Of a stretch of DNA of 57,429 nucleotides, positions 45,368-51,637 are shown one piece after another; the first letter of the stretch is position 1; every line of letters starts with the position of its first letter. The notes under the pieces were generated by a model. That model was given only the letters and a program-made list of their open reading frames with translations. It did not search any database and had not been told where the DNA came from. The position numbers and the translations under genes were made by a program. This DNA is from a virus. The stretch covers positions 1 to 57,429 of IMG/VR virus record IMGVR_UViG_3300037427_004775; one strand, written 5' to 3'.

Positions 45368-45387
45368 ATAATCTGTATTAAAAATGT

Positions 45388-46641
45388 TTACTTGAGACCA
45401 CACATCATCATGATTGCTATTAAACCGGGTGCACCATCGTTTACATAGACACCTGAAAACAACGTATCAGCTCGACCGCCAACATAAGAAATGGCCGATT
45501 CTAGATGATTGCTAACAGAAGGTAGGTCTAGAACAGGTGTTGGGGCAACAAGCAAGAGCGATCCTGCTGAACCTTTTTGTGTAATGGATGGACAAGGTGA
45601 TCCTTTGAGGCAATTTTGATAAATTACAGAACCTAAACCACGTTGCTCCGGATCTCTTATGATTGATGTCCCTAGAAAAATTCTTCCAGATGATTTCAAA
45701 CAAGACTCTAGATCTTTAGAATCAAAAGTTTGAACAGTAGAAGATTCTGAAGCCAGCTTAAGAACATGACCCAGCATCTTTGAAAAAGCCTTATTAGCAG
45801 CTGGGTACATTCCCAACATTCCAACTTTTCCTCTGAGTAGTTTTAATTGCTTTTCGTTATCTAGAACAATATGAGGATGATCAGCTACGGATGCAAGTAA
45901 GTGATTTGAGTTAGCTTTGATGGTGGGGTTCAATAGTTCCTGAGCTGTTGGGGTGGTTGTTATATAGACAACTCTTCCGCTACCCTGTGTGGACTTTAAA
46001 TGTCTTTCAAGTGAATCATTGAGTGCTGCAGCAGAACTTCCTGTTCCTCCACCGCCTCCTGCACAAACGAAAATCCAGTCAACGTCTCCGATCTTGGTTC
46101 GTAAAGCATCTTCCACCAGCGCGCTGTTTTCAGATAAAACTGCAGTACCTAAATCAACGTTTTTTCCAACGCCATCGGCCCCTGGAATAAGAAGAAAGTG
46201 ATCTTCTTCAACATCGTCAGGTTGATCTTTTTCCGTAGTGTTTACTAGAATTGTTTTGTTGAAACCCAGGTCTAAAAATGCCTTGGCCAGTTTTCCACCA
46301 CCTCCACCCAAGCCAATAAATGCACATGAAAGCGCTGAAGCAGCTGTGTTTTCTGGTAGTAGTTCTTCGCTCTTAACTTCATCATTTTCATCAAAATGGC
46401 TTACAAAGTCAAAATCATCAAAATCTTGAGACATATTAATTTCCTCCGAGTGTTCAGGCTCATCTTCTATATAATTAACATCTTCATGAAGTTTTTTATT
46501 CTCTTTGTTTATAGAGGCTTCATCGTCATTCATTGTTGACTTTTCATCACTGAGCACATTCTTTTTCCCGGGCTTACCATTCAAACCTCGCTTTCTTGCA
46601 TGTTCTCTAGTCATAGTAGATGTTTTTACTGTACTGGCCAT
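45388..46641 (-). CDS. FtsZ/tubulin-like GTPase with long acidic N-terminal extension
   Basis: 417 residues from the ATG at 46641. Residues 1-105 are charged and probably disordered (basic start, then Glu/Asp-rich). The GTPase domain then begins: CAFIGLGGGGGKLAKAFLD, the tubulin signature FVCAGGGGGTGSSAAAL, and a T7-loop-like VQTFDSKDLESCLKSSGRIF where the FtsZ consensus is NxDFADV. The catalytic Asp-like residues seem retained. Phage tubulins (PhuZ, TubZ) position DNA or organise infection centres; this one is distinct in having an N-terminal extension. A TATAAT lies eight bases before the ATG with no SD. Confidence 0.85.
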   Translation of the reverse strand: MASTVKTSTMTREHARKRGLNGKPGKKNVLSDEKSTMNDDEASINKENKKLHEDVNYIEDEPEHSEEINMSQDFDDFDFVSHFDENDEVKSEELLPENTAASALSCAFIGLGGGGGKLAKAFLDLGFNKTILVNTTEKDQPDDVEEDHFLLIPGADGVGKNVDLGTAVLSENSALVEDALRTKIGDVDWIFVCAGGGGGTGSSAAALNDSLERHLKSTQGSGRVVYITTTPTAQELLNPTIKANSNHLLASVADHPHIVLDNEKQLKLLRGKVGMLGMYPAANKAFSKMLGHVLKLASESSTVQTFDSKDLESCLKSSGRIFLGTSIIRDPEQRGLGSVIYQNCLKGSPCPSITQKGSAGSLLLVAPTPVLDLPSVSNHLESAISYVGGRADTLFSGVYVNDGAPGLIAIMMMCGLK

Positions 46642-46685
46642 CAATAATAATTATAATGTTAATAGCAGTCAAGTTAATTCAAGTC

Positions 46686-46886
46686 TTAGCTTTTCAGTTT
46701 CCATTGAAGCGCTTTCTTTCTAGACGCCAAAGAAATTTCAATTTCTTCAGTGGGCAAATCTAGACTATCTTTTATTTCCCATAGTGACTTTTCTATTTCA
46801 TCTGTGATTTCATCACACTCTTCAGCGTAAACCACAGCCGGCTCACTTGTTCTAAAACGTTTTCTAATTTCAGCATACCAATTCAT
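46686..46886 (-). CDS. Small acidic/helical protein, unknown
   Basis: 66 residues (MNWYAEIRKRFRTSEPAVVY...). Glu-rich and helical (ECDEITDEIEKSLWEIKDSL), ending with a basic tail. The SD GGGAG lies inside a 7-pair hairpin directly before the ATG (46887-46903). No family recognised. It is upstream of the FtsZ-like gene in reading direction and could be its partner; that is only positional. Confidence 0.6.
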   Translation of the reverse strand: MNWYAEIRKRFRTSEPAVVYAEECDEITDEIEKSLWEIKDSLDLPTEEIEISLASRKKALQWKLKS

Positions 46887-46903
46887 ACAATCTCCCAGAT
46901 TGT
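46887..46903 (-). promoter_or_regulatory. Hairpin overlapping the ribosome-binding site
   Basis: On the mRNA, ACAATCT-GGG-AGATTGT forms a perfect seven-pair stem with a three-base loop, ending directly at the ATG (46886). The GGGAG ribosome-binding site lies in the loop and stem, so folding would limit translation initiation. The remaining 98 bases up to 47001 have only a short dyad (ATGACC...GGTCAT) and no gene. Confidence 0.45.
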
Positions 46904-47001
46904 CTCTGTAGCTACTTTAGCAACAAAGAGGTGGTAATAGGTATAAACCAACTAGGGAAACAATCTGCAGGGTTCTGCAGTTATCTATGACCATCCTGGG
47001 G

Positions 47002-47274
47002 TCATTCCCCCACTAGACTAATCCTTGCGTACCTTCCCTGCTTAGAAAAGAAGCACTTTGCTATCGAAGAATTTACAATATTCTTTGTAGCTTTGCCAGG
47101 AATAAATATTTGAAAATCATAAAGTTCGTAAACTTTTCCTTCAAGCATTACGAAATACTTTTCATTTATTTGATTATTGTATTTGTTTCGTACTTTTTTA
47201 ACATCAACAATTAATCCCGTATCTTCCCGACCTGTTTCGTGATTCCATACACCTACTACTTCATTTTTTTTCAT
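47002..47274 (-). CDS. Small protein of unknown function, beta-rich
   Basis: 90 residues starting MKKNEVVGVWNHETGREDTG; short strands throughout (LIVDVKKVRNKYNNQINEKY, FVMLEGKVYELYDFQIFIPG), like a small SH3- or KOW-type fold. SD GAGGG seven bases before the ATG. No motif I can assign. Confidence 0.6.
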   Translation of the reverse strand: MKKNEVVGVWNHETGREDTGLIVDVKKVRNKYNNQINEKYFVMLEGKVYELYDFQIFIPGKATKNIVNSSIAKCFFSKQGRYARISLVGE

Positions 47275-47328
47275 AAAAGATCCCTCAAGTATAATTTTAT
47301 CATGATCTGACTGGTATTACATGAAACT

Positions 47329-47586
47329 TTAATGTCTTGGAAGAACCCATGGTTCTGGTAAAATAGAAGAATTTGTATTGCATGTGCATGTTGTTCCGCT
47401 TACTTCTAGCATACCTGCTGTTGAACCACAGGACTCTTCACACTGAATTATTACAGCTTCATCTACTTGACAAGAGTTTATCATCATCCCTGCAACAACA
47501 GCACAACAGATAAACAGTGTCATTTTTGATATCGTGGATCCGACTGTTCGTATTAGAACTTTATCTGACGTTTCTGAATCATCCAT
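47329..47586 (-). CDS. Small membrane-anchored cysteine-rich protein
   Basis: 85 residues with one hydrophobic segment (MTLFICCAVVAGMMINSC), then a Cys-rich exported part (CEESCGSTAGM, TCTCNTNSS). MMINSC could be a lipobox (Ile-Asn-Ser-Cys) but has a long n-region, so either a transmembrane anchor or lipoprotein. It starts directly after the stop of the PAS gene (TAAATG). Confidence 0.55.
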   Translation of the reverse strand: MDDSETSDKVLIRTVGSTISKMTLFICCAVVAGMMINSCQVDEAVIIQCEESCGSTAGMLEVSGTTCTCNTNSSILPEPWVLPRH

Positions 47587-48264
47587 TTAATCTACGACTC
47601 CATGATGATCTTTTACATCTTGAATAATGTTATGAGAATCCGGATGAAATACCACAAAAAACCCGCGTTCTTCACCAATTCTTGTTGCACACATTAAACC
47701 AGGAACGTGCTTTCCTTGTTTGCTAATATAAACATATCGAGTTTGTATTGAGTTTTTTCTGCTCATCTCCGGAGAGCTGCACAATTCACCGATCTTTGAC
47801 ATAAGTACAATATCATTAATTCTATGGGCATAAACATTATCAAGTTCTCCACAACAGTACCCAAGAAGGTCTGTCATTAATTGATTTGCTTGAAGAATTT
47901 TATGATCATTAGTCAACATCATTGCTGGAAATAACATCTTTTTAGTAAAGTTACCCGCAGCTTCAGAACTGGACATTGGATCAGCAGATATTTTAGACTG
48001 CCTTAAAAAGTAGAGAAGCTCTTCTATTTCTCTTTCTCGTTTTTTGTTCAGGGCTTCAAGCGCTTTGTGCATTTCATTTTGAACTTTTGTCAAAAGAATG
48101 GATTCGCTCATCATAATAAACCAAATAGACCCAGCCATAAGTGTTATACCTAGCGACCGACCAGTATGATTTTCCCACCCTCCAAGACAAATAGCTAGTG
48201 CACCAGCAATAAAAAGCAAAAAACTACACAGTTGAACTTGGTTCCGTGGCAAGTTAGGAAACAT
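47587..48264 (-). CDS. Two-helix membrane protein with coiled coil and PAS-like domain
   Basis: 225 residues. Two N-terminal membrane helices (QLCSFLLFIAGALAICLGGW; ITLMAGSIWFIMMSESILL), a coiled coil (MHKALEALNKKREREIEELL), then a PAS-like domain (FPAMMLTNDHKILQANQLMT then DLLGYCCGELDNV and TRYVYISKQGKHVPGLMCAT). No kinase or output domain. A phage-encoded membrane sensor is unusual. A TATAAT lies 6 bases before the ATG and no SD is evident. Confidence 0.65.
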   Translation of the reverse strand: MFPNLPRNQVQLCSFLLFIAGALAICLGGWENHTGRSLGITLMAGSIWFIMMSESILLTKVQNEMHKALEALNKKREREIEELLYFLRQSKISADPMSSSEAAGNFTKKMLFPAMMLTNDHKILQANQLMTDLLGYCCGELDNVYAHRINDIVLMSKIGELCSSPEMSRKNSIQTRYVYISKQGKHVPGLMCATRIGEERGFFVVFHPDSHNIIQDVKDHHGVVD

Positions 48265-48371
48265 GCTAATATTATAACTTAATTAATCACCGGGTTAAAC
48301 ACTGGACGATTCCAGCTTTAGAGATATCGTCATTTGACATATAAGGTGTTATTAGTTTTTTAATTAATGAT

Positions 48372-48403
48372 TGAGGCACCTGTAATCCCGTGCCTCCCTG
48401 CGG
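48372..48403 (-). repeat. Post-stop hairpin repeat, copy 1
   Basis: On the mRNA this reads as a conserved CCGCAGG, then GAGGCAC, a ten-base loop and GTGCCTC. It begins 10 nt after the stop of the gene at 48414. Two further copies occur at 48661 and 48988. No T-run follows, so it is not an ordinary terminator. Confidence 0.8.
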
Positions 48404-48413
48404 ATTTTGAATT

Positions 48414-48629
48414 CTACTTCTTCTGAACGAATGCGTAGAGCTTCTCTGCTTCTGCAATAACATCTTCTGCCGCGTAAGGCAATATTGCCTTTCGCTGATA
48501 TTTGCTATCATTTTCTGCAGCAAAATGCTCGTTTTGTTCAAGTCGACTCGTTCTATCAGAAACAATTCCAATAGCCATACCCAGCAAATCTGTGCGGAGC
48601 TGGTACCCGCTTTTCTTTGAATCACTCAT
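48414..48629 (-). CDS. Small T4-like-phage hypothetical protein
   Basis: 71 residues from the ATG at 48629, which has AAAGGAG just upstream. SGYQLRTDLLGMAIGIVSDR then TSRLEQNEHFAAEND and PYAAEDVIAEAEKLYAFVQK is a helical pattern I associate with small conserved proteins of T4-like marine phages; no function is assigned. A longer overlapping frame at 48287-48625 is a shadow. Confidence 0.7.
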   Translation of the reverse strand: MSDSKKSGYQLRTDLLGMAIGIVSDRTSRLEQNEHFAAENDSKYQRKAILPYAAEDVIAEAEKLYAFVQKK

Positions 48630-48660
48630 TTTACTCTCCTTTGTGTGTGTGTGTTGAGTG

Positions 48661-48692
48661 TGAGGCATCTATAATCCCATGCCTCCCTGCGG
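48661..48692 (-). repeat. Post-stop hairpin repeat, copy 2
   Basis: Same 32-base element as at 48372 but with the closing base pair changed on both sides (GAGGCAT and ATGCCTC instead of GAGGCAC and GTGCCTC on the plus strand), so pairing is kept. It starts 9 nt after the stop of the gene at 48702. Confidence 0.8.
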
Positions 48693-48701
48693 CTAGGTTT
48701 A

Positions 48702-48887
48702 CTATCCGTTCTTTGTTGCTTGAACGTGTAAACGAACTTCTTGTGCTGAAGCTTTTACTTCTTGCATTGCTTTTCTAACTCTAGTACCTGCTGAGTTATT
48801 TCCACCATCATAAAATTTATCATAGTCATTTCGAACTGACTCTAAAAGACTGATCATCTCACTTAAAGTGTCTGGTGTATTGCTCAT
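48702..48887 (-). CDS. Histone-H1/Hc1-like small DNA-binding protein, copy A
   Basis: 61 residues from the ATG at 48887 with AGGAG upstream. The core YDKFYDGGNNSAGTRVRKAM then QEVKASAQEVRLHV matches the Hc1-like consensus (GNKAAGTRxRKALxxLKxLxxExR) seen in bacterial H1-like nucleoid proteins. A paralogue lies at 49662-49859. Presumed to bind phage or host DNA; strength of binding unknown. Confidence 0.7.
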   Translation of the reverse strand: MSNTPDTLSEMISLLESVRNDYDKFYDGGNNSAGTRVRKAMQEVKASAQEVRLHVQATKNG

Positions 48888-48987
48888 TGTTAATCTCCTA
48901 TTCATGAGTTTTGGAATAGCCATTCCGCTATTAGTATAAAAAATTATAGAACTAGTGTTAAATTCATCAAATTACTAGTTGAATAAT

Positions 48988-49018
48988 TGAGGCACCTGTA
49001 ACCCGTGCCTCCCTGCGG
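48988..49018 (-). repeat. Post-stop hairpin repeat, copy 3
   Basis: 31-base copy with a nine-base loop (one base shorter than copies 1 and 2) and the same GAGGCAC/GTGCCTC stem and CCGCAGG flank. It begins 10 nt after the stop of the lipoprotein gene. Confidence 0.8.
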
Positions 49019-49028
49019 TATAGCTTAA

Positions 49029-49148
49029 TTACTCTTCAGTTGAATCACCAGAGTCAACTACTTCTGCAGTATCTGACCCGGTATCTTCATCTTTGTCACT
49101 ACACGCACATAGAAACCCAAGTGCCGCAATCGTAAGAAAATACTTCAT
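49029..49148 (-). CDS. 39-residue lipoprotein
   Basis: ATG at 49148 with GGAGGTGAAGA directly upstream, a near-ideal site. MKYFLTIAALGFLCAC is a signal peptide ending in a lipobox (Leu-Cys-Ala-Cys), and the mature part is acidic and Ser/Thr-rich (DKDEDTGSDTAEVVDSGDST). A phage lipoprotein of this size might block superinfection or act at lysis; there is no direct evidence. The 134 bases between this gene and the tmRNA hold a possible 24-codon frame from 49272 without a good ribosome site. Confidence 0.75.
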   Translation of the reverse strand: MKYFLTIAALGFLCACSDKDEDTGSDTAEVVDSGDSTEE

Positions 49149-49282
49149 TCTTCACCTCCAAGACGACAATATACACACAAACAATTCGTTGTATATACTC
49201 AAGTTTGCTTATTTAAGCTATTTTCTTTCGGAGGGCCCACATTCCATCGAAGAGGGTATTCTTTATTATTCATGTCTTTAAA

Positions 49283-49654
49283 TGGTGGACCCGGCGGGAG
49301 TCGAACCCGCGTCCGCAATAGCTTCAAAGTCAAGTCATTCACAGGTTTGTCTAATTTATTCCCAAATTAGAAAGGTAGCCACAAAATTCCCTTTTCCTAT
49401 GTAGCCTTGGAAAACCACCTGATCAAATCAGGGTAACCATTGCGATTTTTTTATTTCGCAGGATCTCTACCTGTTATCTTAAATTGGGTAATAAGGTCTT
49501 AAGCAACCCCACCGACTAAGCCGCTAAGCGGGCAGATTCGAAGTGATAATTGTTATTGGCAATTAAATTTTTGAAACCGCGTTTAAGGTCCGCTATTTCG
49601 TGTGACCACCTGCACTCTCGTTCTCTCCTACCCCGTCGAAGCCGTTTCGGGCCC
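49283..49654 (-). ncRNA. ssrA: tmRNA (SsrA), tag ANNNYHFESARLAA
   Basis: 372 nt. The 5' GGGCCCGAAACGGCTTCGAC and 3' CGGGTCC-ACCA form a seven-pair acceptor stem with a G3-U70 wobble, the alanine identity element. The T-arm GCGGG-TTCGACT-CCCGC is intact and CCA is encoded. The reading frame at 49560-49516 gives the tag ANNNYHFESARLAA and TAG stop, ending in the LAA degron recognised by ClpXP. It starts 7 nt after the Hc1-like gene's stop (49662), so it is likely excised from a joint transcript. It rescues stalled ribosomes and marks products for proteolysis. Confidence 0.95.
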
Positions 49655-49661
49655 TAATTAG

Positions 49662-49859
49662 TTATTTATCTTTTTCTGCATTGATCGTGGTACGAACCAA
49701 GTCAGCTGCAGCACCCTTGAGAGCTCTTAGACCTCTTCGCGCGCGCACACCTGCTGATTTATTTCCTCGTGCATTCTTATGAACATCAAGTTCAAGACTT
49801 TCAACCAGAACTTTAATTTCTTCCCACTGTTCAAGAATAGATGAAGTATTGTCTGCCAT
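49662..49859 (-). CDS. Histone-H1/Hc1-like small DNA-binding protein, copy B
   Basis: 65 residues. DVHKNARGNKSAGVRARRGL then RALKGAAADLVRTT shows the same GNKxAGxRxRxxLxxLK core as copy A. N-terminal helix SSILEQWEEIKVLVESLELD. SD GGAGGAATAAATC before the ATG. It is followed at 7 nt by the tmRNA. Confidence 0.75.
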   Translation of the reverse strand: MADNTSSILEQWEEIKVLVESLELDVHKNARGNKSAGVRARRGLRALKGAAADLVRTTINAEKDK

Positions 49860-49910
49860 GATTTATTCCTCCTAATTGTCTATACGACATTATTATATAT
49901 CTAGTCGACT

Positions 49911-50156
49911 TTAATTAGTGACAATCAATGTACTGCTTTTATTAATCTCACCATCTGCCACCGCAGTACATGCCTTGGAAAGATAACGCATTTCTTCTAT
50001 GTTTTCTAGTTCTAAAGATAAGAGATAGACTAGTTGAACAATTTGCTTTTGTGATACTCCAAAGTTTAAAATTTCTTGAACGATATCTCGGCACTTTGCC
50101 CTATCTTTTATATCTAGTTCATCTTCTGTATCACCGTATGTTTTTATCTTTGCCAT
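49911..50156 (-). CDS. Conserved small phage hypothetical
   Basis: 81 residues; KIKTYGDTEDELDIKDRAKC then RDIVQEILNFGVSQKQIVQL and VYLLSLELENIEEMRYLSKA, all helical. This pattern recurs in T4-like marine phages as I recall it; function unknown. The start lies 26 bp inside the preceding gene, so the two are translationally coupled. Confidence 0.65.
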   Translation of the reverse strand: MAKIKTYGDTEDELDIKDRAKCRDIVQEILNFGVSQKQIVQLVYLLSLELENIEEMRYLSKACTAVADGEINKSSTLIVTN

Positions 50157-50652
50157 CTTCGATCATATCCTTGTAGCTTATTTTATTATTCTCTACAAGT
50201 TCTGCTCTTGTAAATGACTCTATTTTAACTTTTGCCCCACCGAGCATTTTCATAATCTTTCCAGAAACTGTGCCTTTAAACTCTTCCCTGGTAAGTACAA
50301 TAGGCGGCGCTTCGAGACCCGTTTCATAATAAAACTGAACTTCTTCCCAAACAGGGATATCACATTCGTAAGTGTCTAGTATTTTAGCAATATTTTCTGG
50401 GATCGATGCTCTAATATCTTCTTTAGTCATTACAGAGATTGACATCTCTCTACCAGTTACGATTTCAGATTCACATACATCAGTAATGTTGTGAACGACA
50501 CCACAGTTATTGCAGTGAACAATTTTTGAAAGCACGTTGTCATCATTATCAATAACTGTAAACACTACAAACTTATGAAAAATCGGATCTTTCATTTTTC
50601 GAAACTGTGGTAAAATACAATGACATTGAATCAAGTGTTTAATACCTCTCAT
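50131..50652 (-). CDS. Conserved phage hypothetical with Cys pairs
   Basis: 173 residues. CHCILPQFRKM and HCNNCGVVHNITDVCE look like a zinc-ribbon (C-x-C, C-x2-C). The remaining sequence is mixed alpha/beta (IPVWEEVQFYYETGLEAPPI, FKGTVSGKIMKMLGGAKVKI). ATG overlaps the deformylase stop. No assigned function. Confidence 0.7.
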   Translation of the reverse strand: MRGIKHLIQCHCILPQFRKMKDPIFHKFVVFTVIDNDDNVLSKIVHCNNCGVVHNITDVCESEIVTGREMSISVMTKEDIRASIPENIAKILDTYECDIPVWEEVQFYYETGLEAPPIVLTREEFKGTVSGKIMKMLGGAKVKIESFTRAELVENNKISYKDMIEDGKDKNIR

Positions 50653-51137
50653 TTTAACTTCCTTAGTTTTTTCATAGCAATTCTTCTTGTATTTCTATTG
50701 ACCCTACTAAGAAATGTCTTTCCTAGTAAATGATCCACTTCATGGTGAATGCACACAGCTTCAGGCCCCGAAAAAACCTTCTTGGCCGTGGCACCGTTAA
50801 TGTCTAAGTATTCAACAGTTATCTGCATTGGCCTTGCTACATGCACGCCAATATCGGGAAAACTTAGACAACCCTCTTGATTGACTTCATTCCCGGCAGT
50901 TGAAACAATAACTGGGTTGATCATGCAGTTTGGTTGATCTTCTTCTTCTGAACAATCGAAAACAAGAATAGACTCAGTAAATCCGACTTGATTTGCTGCT
51001 AGTCCACAGCCGTTATTTTCGTACATTGTATCAATCATATTATTGATTTTATTTAACAGTGCCTCGTTGATTTCGAAAACTTCCTCCGTGGGTGTATCCA
51101 AGCATTTATTTGGATATCTTAGAATATCAAGAATCAT
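50649..51137 (-). CDS. def: Peptide deformylase
   Basis: 162 residues. All three motifs are present: GCGLAANQVG (I), QEGCLSFP (II, metal Cys) and HHEVDHLLG (III, HExDH). It removes the formyl group of nascent proteins. Phage deformylases of T4-like marine phages are usually shorter at the C-terminus; here the length is nearly bacterial. It is the only clear enzyme of co-translational processing in the window besides the tmRNA. Confidence 0.95.
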   Translation of the reverse strand: MILDILRYPNKCLDTPTEEVFEINEALLNKINNMIDTMYENNGCGLAANQVGFTESILVFDCSEEEDQPNCMINPVIVSTAGNEVNQEGCLSFPDIGVHVARPMQITVEYLDINGATAKKVFSGPEAVCIHHEVDHLLGKTFLSRVNRNTRRIAMKKLRKLK

Positions 51138-51637
51138 TTCGAATGCCTATCTGCAACTGATGACGATGCCCAAGATTCTGGTTTCACTTTAAACGGAAAA
51201 CCAGCACTTCTTGCATAACCTGTTAACATGTCAGCATATTTTCCAGTTTCACCATTTTCGATAGATGCGCTTATATCTAGATGTAATTCTATAGAAGCTT
51301 CAGGACAACTTTTTGAAATTTTTAGTGCAGTATCAACTGTTTTTTGAACTTCAGCTAGCATTCTTGTTGCTAGGGTTTTGAATGATTTGGGTTTTTCTTT
51401 TTTTCTACTGATAAAATATGTTCCACCAGATTGTCCATCAGCACCGTGGAGACAAATAGCTTTTGCAAATACGCAACTGTCTTTATTTAAGATGCTATCT
51501 GTACCTACAAATATTTTCCCCCCTTTTCTCGTGTGCGTCTTTAAAGTTTCTAAAATTTCAACAAAAGAAACATGTTTCTCACCATTCGGTGTAAACCATA
51601 CTTGATCAGTGTCTTTGTCTTCTTCCTCATTTGTCAT
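51134..51637 (-). CDS. YkuK-like RNase H-fold protein (DUF458)
   Basis: 167 residues. GGKIFVGTDSILNKDSCVFA then KAICLHG and SGGTYFISRKKEKPKSFKTL match the DUF458/YkuK family, an RNase-H-like fold with the first Asp in VGTDS; SIELHLDISASIENGETGKY supplies the next Asp. Nuclease activity is likely but unproven. Overlaps the deformylase gene by 4 bp and the GroEL-like gene by 11 bp. Confidence 0.8.
   Translation of the reverse strand: MTNEEEDKDTDQVWFTPNGEKHVSFVEILETLKTHTRKGGKIFVGTDSILNKDSCVFAKAICLHGADGQSGGTYFISRKKEKPKSFKTLATRMLAEVQKTVDTALKISKSCPEASIELHLDISASIENGETGKYADMLTGYARSAGFPFKVKPESWASSSVADRHSK

Noticed and set aside
46661-46684. Possible -35 TTGACT for the FtsZ-like gene
   Set aside because: Only 11 bp from the TATAAT, so not a usable -35 spacing; kept only the -10 box.
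48291-48344. 17-codon frame MSNDDISKAGIVQCLTR after hairpin copy 1
   Set aside because: No ribosome site and very short; may be chance.
48287-48625. A 112-codon minus-strand frame across the 3' flank and the 71-residue gene
   Set aside because: It overlaps almost fully with the 48414-48629 gene in another frame, which has a strong ribosome site and coherent helical sequence; the 112-codon frame has neither.
49198-49272. 24-codon minus-strand frame between the lipoprotein gene and the tmRNA (starts MNNKEYPLRW)
   Set aside because: Residues look plausible but only a weak AAAG lies before the ATG and the frame directly follows the tmRNA end; too short to support.
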